From positions 1-33,188 of IMG/VR virus record IMGVR_UViG_3300026292_000018: a DNA stretch of 33,188 nt; one strand, 5' to 3'. Position numbers and translations under genes: made by a program. Positions within the stretch are counted from its first letter, which is position 1. Every line of letters begins with the position of its first letter. Below the pieces are notes generated by a model, which did not search any database, had not been told where the DNA came from, and saw only the letters and a program-made list of their open reading frames with translations. Source of the stretch: a virus. This document shows positions 25,901 through 30,655 of this stretch, piece by piece.

Positions 25901-27750
25901 TTATCACCTGTAATAAAATCAAGAACAGCTTGTGGGAATGATATAGTAGTAAACTTCTGAATATTAGCATCAAAATCCTGCAATGCAGTTGATGTTGATG
26001 TGTCTATACTATACTTAACAGTAGATTCTGTTATATCATAAGAAGGTAATGAGTTTGATGCAACGTAAAAAGATTCATCATTTTCATTATAAACATTCTG
26101 AATATCTGCAATAACTTTATTCTGTCCATATGTTATAGGAGTTCCAGAACTAGTTGCAGTATTTACTTTTCTCCTAATTGTATATGTTTGAGTAGGATCG
26201 TAATTAAATCCACTAATATTACCAAGAATTACCTGTTTTAAAGGTGCGTTGATAACCTGCACTATTCCATTTGAAAATCCTATATTCTCAGTAGTTCCTA
26301 ATAAAATATCAATTCTATCACCAACTTTTAATTGTGCCTTATCTATTGATGATTTTAATGTAATTGTAGATGAACCAGTATTAATATCTTCTATATCAAA
26401 TCTATTACTAGTATTGTAAATCCAAGAATTAGCAAATATTTCTTTGTTGGTTTTATCTACTTCAGGATTTTGAATTCTTTCACCGACATTTTTTACAAAT
26501 AAAACCTGTTCTTCTGAAGTATCTAAGATATCATTAACTAATTTAACATCAGATAATACACCACCAAGACGTATTTCTACCCTTTTAGTAGTATCTCCAT
26601 CTTCATAACCATAAAATACCTCATTAGTTCTTATCTCATCTGCTGTACCAATACCTGAAACAACTCCAGAACACCCCAGAAACTGGTTAACAGTCTTATC
26701 GGTATATGTAATGGTATTTGTACCAGCAACAAGGGTTCCAGTAGCACCAAACCCTACAGTAGAATCAACTGTAATAATAGAATCAGATACTGCAACAGGG
26801 TTAATTACCTTACTTTTTGGTTGAACTTCCCAAGTACCTTCAATTAGAGCATTATCATCATAACCAACAAACAGTCCAATCTTATAATAAGTCTTAATTC
26901 CAGACCTTGTAAAGACTTCAACTTCAGAAACAGAACCCTGAGTAGCATCATCTGTAGACTTTCTAATTGTTTGTCCAACTAATTTTGCTGGATTTCCAGA
27001 AATTCTTTCAGCAACTACTATTTCTCTACGTAAAAACTCTGCCGAGGAGGGTTTGGGGAGGTAATTTTCAAGATCAATAACTTTAGGATCTACACCATAC
27101 AGTACATTGAACAGAATTCTAAAGGATTCTTCAGTACCTTTTGTTTCATATAAGGTTCTTGCTTCTTTAATAAAGTTATTGACATCAAGATTTGACTGAA
27201 AATCAACATCTTCCAGTCCTGGAGTATAAGTATATTTTAATTTTCTATAAAAATCTTTTAAAAATAGAGCACTTAAGTTCTGAACTTTAGTAGTTGCAGT
27301 ATGAGTTGCAGCACTTGTATCACTGAAAATTAATTCTTCAGCATTTAAGTCAGTTCTATAACTGGTAATTCCACTAAATCCACGTATAACACCAGTAAAT
27401 GTATTAGTTGTTAGTCCAGTATATGTAAAAACTTCATCATCAATCTTAAATAAACCATTCTCATTAGGAAATCCCTTAGTAGAATACACTTGAACAGTGG
27501 TATCACTAGTGGAAATATCAGAATATAGAGTAGTTTCACCAGAAATTACCTCTGGAGTAAGATTATCAACCTTTAAATATTGATCCAGATTAACGGCAAT
27601 ATCAGCAGCACCACCTTGATGTTCTTGAGAAAGGTAATATTGCTTTAAAAAATCTACTGCCTTTGGACTTTCAGAGAGTACAAATTCAGGCAGCTGATTT
27701 TCTATTATCTGCTGAACAGATACTCTCTTTTCAAACCCAGTTTGTATCAT
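13927..27750 (-). CDS. 7: Giant gp7-like baseplate wedge protein (4607 aa)
   Basis: This single uninterrupted frame fills over 40% of the window; T4 gp7 has about 1032 residues. Identity as gp7 comes from its place between gp6 and gp8 and from an N-terminal core (about 1 to 300) with LYETKGTEESFRILFNVLYG. That matches T4 gp7 TKGIEASYKFLFKVLYNEE. gp7 initiates wedge assembly and spans the baseplate. The rest is a chain of beta modules: H-x-F-x-x-G-D/E repeats (about 597, 832, 944, 1787, 2939), many G-x-G-Y strands, a YHYH domain (about 1205 to 1320), NG-V/I-x-Q-x-P loops (about 3032, 3215, 4122), Cys-x-Arg-Asp repeats (about 3350 to 3967) and a helical insert (about 3530 to 3637). It ends SSGALRKDLG. 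A good ribosome site (AGAGGA) lies seven to nine bases before the ATG, and only three bases separate it from gp6. Confidence 0.85.
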   Translation of the reverse strand: MIQTGFEKRVSVQQIIENQLPEFVLSESPKAVDFLKQYYLSQEHQGGAADIAVNLDQYLKVDNLTPEVISGETTLYSDISTSDTTVQVYSTKGFPNENGLFKIDDEVFTYTGLTTNTFTGVIRGFSGITSYRTDLNAEELIFSDTSAATHTATTKVQNLSALFLKDFYRKLKYTYTPGLEDVDFQSNLDVNNFIKEARTLYETKGTEESFRILFNVLYGVDPKVIDLENYLPKPSSAEFLRREIVVAERISGNPAKLVGQTIRKSTDDATQGSVSEVEVFTRSGIKTYYKIGLFVGYDDNALIEGTWEVQPKSKVINPVAVSDSIITVDSTVGFGATGTLVAGTNTITYTDKTVNQFLGCSGVVSGIGTADEIRTNEVFYGYEDGDTTKRVEIRLGGVLSDVKLVNDILDTSEEQVLFVKNVGERIQNPEVDKTNKEIFANSWIYNTSNRFDIEDINTGSSTITLKSSIDKAQLKVGDRIDILLGTTENIGFSNGIVQVINAPLKQVILGNISGFNYDPTQTYTIRRKVNTATSSGTPITYGQNKVIADIQNVYNENDESFYVASNSLPSYDITESTVKYSIDTSTSTALQDFDANIQKFTTISFPQAVLDFITGDKVYYKPETVSLEGISEGFYYVKVLSGGKIKLYQSLALIAADTSVGFKANGTNNHDFILAGQEDDSISPQALLKKFPSSQNLKSGTSTKTIPGSTGMLINGVEIFNYKSLDKVYYGPIEKINVYNAGKDYDVLNLPSITVAAGAGVTAKIQPVVSGSVKEVLVDPQDFDVDSVDSVTIAGGNGSGANFLPMTGFRQREVEFDCRADLYGGGLSLSNNSVTFTKDHNFVRGEELVYDSNGNTALGIGTTGLTNNSIYYPEIVSSKTIKLYTSVGDLDAGTGIVPLNANTQGIHKFKKARLTKTLRAIKVLDGGSGYTNRKLIVDPVGVNTISDTINFDGHGFDDGDAVVYSADGTVISGLTTAHQYHVIKVDDNSFRLASAGVGGTITSNFTRKNYVSLASSGVGYHNFAYPDIVLTVNASIASTVGVITATPSIRGEIIDAYLYDKGNGYGSDILNFDKNPIVTVKSGKDAELKPIVVGGKVDKVQVQYGGLEYTSSPDFTFTGIGSGIGAKVRGIIEDGKIVDVVIINPGVNYAANTGVAVTSVGSNAYIESHIRSLTVSNAGRFGNEILTENNDKLAYGFVGHSTAIAQSNFGDSLDGHSPIIGWAYDGNPIYGPNGYSDPNDENSALKYLNTGYVLSSSDIVDRPSGFSAGFFVEDYKYNGSGDLDEHNGRYTKTPEYPNGVYAYFAGITTITREPKFPYFIGDSYRSPLVEQKVDQSFNFNDSDLIRNTFPYKSKDLTANNDFISEPYETIQQRSVVKSVSKGSVDELIVNESGSEYAINDIAEFDNTGTKGGGLNAYVSDLKGKTIRSIDTTVETFQDSLIVWDNSSQVTVKTSSIHGFLDEDNIVISGLSTYVAGLTKSHKIGVTSESAYLTAPVASNTTVGMVTDIYVSSMPNNISVGSTVGIGTIPELVSVLNVFRNRNVVRVVRGTNTGTAHTASTLISKIADTFTLPVSVKQFDSKVNEKVYFNPTQAVGLGTTAGGDASREFQVGNTVESLSVPYQSIYLPDHKFTHNQQVTFSKTNAGWQNILVSTSPDNATTALPVSGSSQTMYIVNKGKDYIGLTTAVGFNTSGLYFRAFTPNGDVRDWKYYIESGYTQQTARVEKITSIVGVTTAHGLLNGDTINLSLKSKRSIGVGNSAAVKVAYNAENDKITVGLTTFTESVLNATKNEITLTSHGFKTGDKVFYNTTNVQPITGLGTGAYYVYRIDDDKFNLSSTRLDSIAEPPTILDLSAPVTASPGGIIGHELSKINPQLEVIDNNNLVFDLSDSSLADYDLRLFYDDAFDNELVSVGGTITEFNVERSIVKPGNVGAALTLTYSTTLPSKLFYTLERSGFISTADTDVSNNSEIIFTPSVYDGTYSVAGVGTTSFRLSLKGVPESLSYTGDTSSLMDYTTPSTTARGGVHAMRITSGGLNYKSLPKFTKIKSTAGLNADIIPQSSTVGRIKEVDIQDPGFDYSGDKTLNPEVFISPSITVVDRNVISDVNIVSGGSGYTYAPDVVVVNPNTGEIYTDGFMTAELQGSSISKINILQSPRGLSDTVNVVRTINNTNSIGIEKVETSLSGIVTCTLTTPINGFSVPPFSASDQVFVEGIEKLAGFSSTGIGTTSSGSGFNSADYGYAFFPVDSIVNANPFKVKFNLGEATTGYPGIAKTDQNGFATIVKESDYPTFKVTQTPLDFILEERLQVLQGSTYISEDLYITLNLSDQIKVRGTYELKVGDLIRGTESGTVATIKKVVENKAIFKIDYSLRRDYGWSNDTGKLDEDHQVLPDNDYYQNLSYAIQSPIEYEELSNPVNRLLHTTGLKNFADTGITTTTNITVQTPSDSGSVALIDIISDKRVDTISNFDFGIDLDATSTKSRYVKFQNKRLSDYINCETNRVLKIDDIGPFFSKADPLPNLYANIDTIALGAGYNRYLVQLVNPDNDERQVTEVITLTDNSGDIFTFEKGSVGIATTGSNNNYKVTRLGDISGYSADGKGYLRFDPEDPYNNNYDIKLIRNQFVSNVAGTGNTSFGFVTLTGTTSNVGIGNTAEIISAQVVDNEGFFANVEVINQLTDDTTYVELYVDQDGTDTYISDFYVDNKEGANGNFIGTFGGSISSGVVKVNFTNSTEANPVLVRSRVVGFGTTASGIGTHRFLTTGQSAGTEETARYESKFAYTLAPATPTTIFSTTKTDVTSIKSIVKVGYGNTSALHQLLSVHNGGDVYTTQFPFLSIGGETGIGTFGSEFSGSNIILKFYPDSGINDVVLVQAYSELIQTEQDLVNIPQDHVFGTVGERHLTSAFNGINGARVNVTEFDLTHNGIDIFSKTFNPGTVATLGNGTFVIKDHFFETGEELSYVSGSTFSNVSPTSMVMSNGSVLPATVYAIKVTSDEFQLATSKSNATAGTAITFNSAGAGNAHKLGMKKKASKTIMSLDGIVQSPLTYTPVNYTLTDNFGSISATDTFASLSGISSILPGDVLKIDDEFTKVKTVGLGTTAVGPITETGAYNLVELERGFVGTTAASHSDAATARVYLGAYNIIDSKINFTEAPTGNNITVIDPTTNLATPRATFGGRVYLRQDYTNNQVYDNISKQFTGIGATYTLTVEGANNTGIETGSGIVFVNNIFQTPTTTNNTGNNWELTQPSGRSDIKFTGITDDNGELIISDYDVNKNQLPRGGMIVSLGSSIGRGYAQPVGASVTAVLNTSGAITAVGIGTTDINGSGYRGTVGIGVTDEAYTHRFVRCSANCVTGSGGPFTPTGASYESHTGKLTLTIPSHGRSSGNVQLVNNSIVFTCSRDNYRSEHTYPRTTDPAANGNNLALTKIDNDTISINVGSGGGKGKGATVTATVGAGGTIVFGVSAGGQNYVNPRINVPSPSYSNLGVVGVSRRGIGSTTDTGIGLLLDVEVGPTDALPVNNKAGDASDLIDANSAFISELAARRMFNRWNNGSNSSYSYPSGFTEQDCIDDVVDVLDATAHNVKFGGNDKTYDAANLFVTGVYSNPAPVTGEEEQVIYALHEARDMAQRAMRNEKIYKHLGAQYAHTYTSGTVANAVVSGGNYAHTYIAADSSSTAINGSKKPTAAVYDAVAGTLQLTFATAHGVANGGNVTIADNSLVFTCARDGHATKHSYPRATDPASGSTLTATVSSTTVLTVTVGTSPLVFKSVVAGAGAEATSYDAKTGDLVLNVGSNHGFLAPTTLNAPTTATYAPSTGVLRLTITGHGCSVGDYIKIDDNSLTFTCARDNNTTQHSYPLSRSSVSGTWLPIHQVSANRIWVNIGQSPDTSAHTFVSATAGVKKANAGIGIGTSKLGFKCTRDANAANPQGVAQQLYPRPGDPFSWNKKQISIASTTTSSVTVNVGVSSTSQTSKSQTFDNTVTVDTADPKCATIASSINTLVGIVTAVIKTHNSSQLPASRTVSAIETYEVNDFSITRPGYGFKPGDVFKPVGLVTDRNLSSLSEEFSLTVVDTFTDGFAAWQFGELDYIDTIKDLQNGKRVRFPLKYNGDLLSFETSNPDVDLNSVLLIFVNGVIQEPGEHYTFDGGTSFILGRPPQGADAEGNEGDDVTVFFYRGTRGSDSKYIDINESLKVGDDIQLKTTGAFQGQDTRTISGISSSDKIQTNLYTGRHIDEVNYRLIDWNKQKVDKTIEGERIYKTRDSIEGLVYPTARVIGDLPSSGISTIYVDDARFFNYEEEDPATSVNIVEVGAFIMQQDSGVGAAVTATVSGLGTISALTVTNGGSGYTGNHVEVAIAYPAGYGVTFSGGKAVYTGIASALVPVVSGSLSGVSSITSIGAGYTWSAPPSVIVPHPTTPTKELITGINTVRGFSGIVTGITTSHSGSELYVNFQISNGDSGQNIENTGDNALKIGYPINITGTTVGPVAFGVTSIDGHENSVVGIGTSMLDNVYKVLHFTKFNNQTGIITCRIQTAAHIPGIAATSGISTGDIGRFSWGALEFDNANVDGKATRLSPVGVAVTGNYLNVGLSSFPTIQRRSYGIRSSGALRKDLG

Positions 27751-27753
27751 TCT

Positions 27754-29643
27754 TTATATCCTCTTAAGTTCTCCATTTAAGTAGCTGGAAGTTGTCTTAT
27801 ACCCGATACCAGATATCTGTTCACCAGAAGTAATCGTATCCTTAATCATATTTATTGCACTCTTAGAAACGGAAAAATCTAGGTATAAATCCGATAATCC
27901 GATGACATCATTAGATTCTGGGACTGCTTGTACCTCAATTATGTTGTTTGGTTCAACTGTAGATGTAATATTTACAGTATTAATGATAATTTCACCCTTA
28001 ATATAGTCTACAGTACCAGCAGATTTGGTAACAACAGTGTTTTTACCTTCTTCTTGTGCCTCTTTTACGATAGAAATTACACCTGTACCATCATCTCTAG
28101 GAGTATCGGTAAAATAACAGATGTCATTACTACCAGCAATCTTAAATCCAGTACTCTTTATGTTAAATCCAGCATTTGTATGGTGGAATTTGTTACCATA
28201 ACATAACTCATATTGAGCATAAGTGTTTATAAGTGCTTTCAAATTCCTTCTAATAATCACTCTAGTAATATTTGATGTAATAGCACTATCAACATCATCA
28301 ATTACCTGACAAACTTTACTGTATTTGAACCTTCCACCAAACTTATTGATGTTAGATTTCTTAAATGCAGTCAAAGTATTGGTAATTCTTGACTTTAAAT
28401 CCTCAATATTACTTACTTTAGTAGTATCATAGTAGACTGCAGAGTCTATTTCGACAAAAAGTACCTTCAAATCAGTAATTTGCTGATTTATACCTGAAAG
28501 TGAGTACTGTTTTAACTTTGAAAGGATTGTACTCCTATCAAAATCAGAAATATAGTCACCATTTTTAGGTTTTATACTTATAATTACGTTTCCAAACTGT
28601 GGAGGATCCAATTCTTCACCACCAACAACAGAAACTGACTCTGTATTAGGGTAAATGTTCTGAATTATTGCTTCATAGTCCCTTGCAGTCACCGCACGGT
28701 ACTGAGAAGAGTAAATTCTAGGTGCAAAATACTTAATTGAGTCAACAGATTCAATATCAGCACCATTTACTGCATTTTGAGAGGTTGTAATTTCAATAGA
28801 ATTAGTCGGAACCTCAATATTTCCATTATCATCTCTAAATCTACCTGAAAAAGCGAAATTAGATGCTCCATTCCCCTCTTTTCCATCTGTAATGATGTAT
28901 GAGACATCAATTACGTTACCAGTTTCTAATTTTTTACCAAAAAACCCGTCTCCAAACAATAATTCATACTTTTCATCCTGAACTTCTTGTAAAAAGTAGA
29001 CTTCAGAGGATGTATCAATCTTTAAGATGTTATCTGAGACTTGATATTCCCTTCCATCTGATATATCGTTACTAGAATCACGAACTCTGACTACAATAGT
29101 CGCAGAATCAATAAATGAGTTGTCTAAAATGAATCTTTGGTCCAAAGAACCGTCTACAACAAAGGATTTCTGTAAGAATGTACCTTGATAAACTGTAATA
29201 TTGTCAAAAGTCGCATTTTGACTTGAATCAACTGTAGTAACTATCTTCTCTGGTATTGAAAAGACGAAATTTGTGTCATTTGAGCTACCTACACAAACTA
29301 ATCCTGCCTCTAAGTCTAGTGTACTTGTCTGTGTATCTGCTATAGTGACACTAAATGAGACTTCTGCCTTTGCAGCAGCACGAGAACGTGGTACATACCC
29401 AATATTCCTTGCAAGTGATACAACGTTCTCTCTGAGGGTTGCAGAGTCCAAGAAAGACTCATTAACAGTCATATTAGAGTTGAATGCAGTAATATAAGTG
29501 TTATATGCTAGGGTATCAATTAGGACTGAGAAGTTAGAACCCTCAAAATCAAAGTCAGTAAAGTTAGAATTAGCACGAAGGTAATCCTTAATCTGTACTT
29601 TTATTTGATCGAAATCAAGATTAGTAAACTTAGTAATAGGCAT
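27754..29643 (-). CDS. 6: gp6-like baseplate wedge protein
   Basis: The 629-residue product is close to T4 gp6 (about 660). gp6 belongs to the baseplate J-like family; its dimers join neighbouring wedges into the ring around the hub. Recognisable parts are the N-terminus ITKFTNLDFDQIKVQIKDYL, then SNFSVLIDTLAYNTYITAFN and a LRENVVSLARNIGYVPRSR segment typical of J-like proteins. In the middle are YELLFGDGFFGKKL and the RAVTARDYEAIIQNIYPN motif. The C-terminus is LSDLYLDFSVSKSAINMI and following. No internal repeat expansion is present, unlike gp7, gp8 and gp14. It follows gp25 by one base (TAATATG) and ends three bases before gp7. Confidence 0.93.
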   Translation of the reverse strand: MPITKFTNLDFDQIKVQIKDYLRANSNFTDFDFEGSNFSVLIDTLAYNTYITAFNSNMTVNESFLDSATLRENVVSLARNIGYVPRSRAAAKAEVSFSVTIADTQTSTLDLEAGLVCVGSSNDTNFVFSIPEKIVTTVDSSQNATFDNITVYQGTFLQKSFVVDGSLDQRFILDNSFIDSATIVVRVRDSSNDISDGREYQVSDNILKIDTSSEVYFLQEVQDEKYELLFGDGFFGKKLETGNVIDVSYIITDGKEGNGASNFAFSGRFRDDNGNIEVPTNSIEITTSQNAVNGADIESVDSIKYFAPRIYSSQYRAVTARDYEAIIQNIYPNTESVSVVGGEELDPPQFGNVIISIKPKNGDYISDFDRSTILSKLKQYSLSGINQQITDLKVLFVEIDSAVYYDTTKVSNIEDLKSRITNTLTAFKKSNINKFGGRFKYSKVCQVIDDVDSAITSNITRVIIRRNLKALINTYAQYELCYGNKFHHTNAGFNIKSTGFKIAGSNDICYFTDTPRDDGTGVISIVKEAQEEGKNTVVTKSAGTVDYIKGEIIINTVNITSTVEPNNIIEVQAVPESNDVIGLSDLYLDFSVSKSAINMIKDTITSGEQISGIGYKTTSSYLNGELKRI

Positions 29644-29644
29644 A

Positions 29645-30046
29645 TTATCTGGTTGCTTCTAATAGGAACGAAAACTCTTGGGTTGGAAACTGTTGTCCTA
29701 CAATATCAAATTCGACATACACTTCAAAAGAGTTATTATCAGGTTGTGGATCCACATATACTTGTAGGTTCTCAACTCTAGGTTCATAGTTGTCAACAAC
29801 GCTTTCTATTTCCGATTTAATAACTTCAGCAGTACCAAAGTCAACAAAGTTAAATAGACTACTGCGTACATTAGAACCTATATCGGAACTAAAGAAACGT
29901 TCGGTAGGAATAGTCTCTACAAGGTTCCTTACAGAGCGTATAATCGCACGTTCGTTCTTTAAGACAGGTATATCTTTTGTAATTGGGTGGGCATTAAAGG
30001 ATAGACTAATATCTTTAAATCCTCTAGAAACCCGTTGTACTGCCAT
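29645..30046 (-). CDS. 25: gp25-like baseplate wedge protein
   Basis: The protein has 133 residues, like T4 gp25 (132). It belongs to the GPW/gp25 family, whose fold resembles a lysozyme-like wedge core that nucleates sheath polymerisation together with gp6 and gp53. Diagnostic parts are RGFKDISLSFNAHPITKDIP, then ERAIIRSVRNLVETIPTERF with FFSSDIGSNVRSSLFNF. It is the first gene of the late block, 23 bases after a perfect late promoter. The start follows CTAATGGC, which looks like the TAATG couplings elsewhere, although here the upstream gene already ended at 30128. There is no evident Shine-Dalgarno. Confidence 0.95.
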   Translation of the reverse strand: MAVQRVSRGFKDISLSFNAHPITKDIPVLKNERAIIRSVRNLVETIPTERFFSSDIGSNVRSSLFNFVDFGTAEVIKSEIESVVDNYEPRVENLQVYVDPQPDNNSFEVYVEFDIVGQQFPTQEFSFLLEATR

Positions 30047-30069
30047 TAGGTCAATAGTTTTCTTACGTT

Positions 30070-30077
30070 TATTTATA
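30070..30077 (-). promoter_or_regulatory. T4-type late promoter heading the baseplate operon
   Basis: The minus strand reads TATAAATA between the terminator of the small-gene operon and the gp25 start. Exact match to the late consensus and its position at the early/late boundary make it the likely main promoter for gp25, gp6 and gp7. Confidence 0.82.
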
Positions 30078-30095
30078 AGCGATATTTAGAAAAAC

Positions 30096-30121
30096 AAAAA
30101 AACGCCTCTTTCGAGACGCTT
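30096..30121 (-). terminator. Rho-independent terminator after the small basic gene
   Basis: On the minus strand a 9-pair stem (AAGCGTCTC with GAGGCGTTT, two G-U pairs) closes a GAAA tetraloop and runs into seven Ts. It starts seven bases after the stop of the 48-residue gene and separates that operon from the gp25 late promoter. Confidence 0.88.
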
Positions 30122-30127
30122 CGTAGG

Positions 30128-30274
30128 TTATTTTCCCTGTCCTCTGTACCTTTTACGAGTCGAGTTACGGGAGGTAGCGGCATATTTTGTGTGCTTGCCC
30201 CTTCCTTGACGAGTTTTTTTCGGGGTTGATTCGAGTTCCTCTCTTCCCCATGCACCAGTCGTTGCTTTTGCCAT
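30128..30274 (-). CDS. Small basic protein (48 aa), conserved-looking
   Basis: The frame starts MAKATTGAWGREELE and ends RKRYRGQGK before a TAA. It is rich in Lys, Arg, Thr and Gly, with a central KKTRQGRGKHTKYAATSRN stretch, so the product should be strongly basic and may bind nucleic acid or pack against DNA. A near-identical start is familiar to me from small T4-like cyanophage ORFs with no function. The ATG lies one base after the stop of the membrane-protein gene (TAACATG), and a strong terminator follows directly, so it is the last gene of the operon. A different open frame over this region, which begins MHGEERN, is the wrong one. Confidence 0.72.
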   Translation of the reverse strand: MAKATTGAWGREELESTPKKTRQGRGKHTKYAATSRNSTRKRYRGQGK

Positions 30275-30275
30275 G

Positions 30276-30485
30276 TTATTCTTTAGTGATTTTCTTAGTA
30301 ACCTTCTTAACGGTGTCCGAAGGTAATAATGCAGTTACTACTATACCTAATAAAACGGATAGTAATATCTTAGTGGACAGTAATTGTAACACAAAGATTA
30401 CCAATGTGGCAACACCGAATATCTGCCATTTGTCTTTAATGTAGTTAATCACCTTCTCAACGGTGATGGTTGACTTAGCAGCCAT
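30276..30485 (-). CDS. Small membrane protein with two predicted helices
   Basis: The 69-residue protein has a hydrophilic N-terminal part (KSTITVEKVINYIKDKWQ), two adjoining hydrophobic segments (IFGVATLVIFVLQLL, about 22 to 36, and ILLSVLLGIVVTALL, about 40 to 54), and a basic tail (KKVTKKITKE). That suggests an inner-membrane helical hairpin with the charged tail in the cytoplasm. The family is not recognised. A holin-like role is conceivable from size alone but nothing else supports it. A good ribosome site (GGAGG) lies seven bases before the ATG, which overlaps the preceding stop (CTAATGGC). Confidence 0.75.
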   Translation of the reverse strand: MAAKSTITVEKVINYIKDKWQIFGVATLVIFVLQLLSTKILLSVLLGIVVTALLPSDTVKKVTKKITKE

Positions 30486-30655
30486 TAGTCTTCCTCCAAA
30501 TAAGTTTCAGTAATAATATCATCGGGATGTGGAGTACCTGTCTGATAATACTCTATCGACAGATCCTCCATAAATCTGAAGTACTCTGATTCTGATAAAT
30601 CTGAGAGTAACTCCTTACCCTTTACAGTGACTTTATATAACTCTCGTCTTTTCAT
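30485..30655 (-). CDS. Small acidic protein (56 aa) overlapping the glycosyltransferase-like gene
   Basis: A 56-residue frame fills the gap between the glycosyltransferase-like gene and the membrane-protein gene. It starts MKRRELYKVTVKGKELLSDL and ends DDIITETYLEED. Its ATG is 23 bases inside the end of the upstream gene in another frame, with AGGA directly before it; its TAA overlaps the next ATG. The product has a basic start and an acidic second half rich in Asp, Glu and Tyr. I recall similar short ORFs in T4-like cyanophages but no function. The tight overlaps at both ends support it being real. Confidence 0.72.
   Translation of the reverse strand: MKRRELYKVTVKGKELLSDLSESEYFRFMEDLSIEYYQTGTPHPDDIITETYLEED

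Noticed and set aside
13927-27750. Intein or intron as the reason for gp7 size
   Set aside because: No splice-junction Cys/Ser...HN pattern or homing endonuclease motif was seen, and the frame is continuous with structural repeats throughout.
27849-27856. AATAAATA in gp6 as a late promoter for gp7
   Set aside because: One mismatch, inside coding sequence, nearly 100 bases from the start, while gp7 is already three bases behind gp6 with a good ribosome site.
30073-30255. 60-residue minus-strand frame starting MHGEERN
   Set aside because: It overlaps the better 48-residue gene in another frame, runs through the terminator hairpin and its T-run, and ends in the late promoter. Its sequence has no sensible composition.
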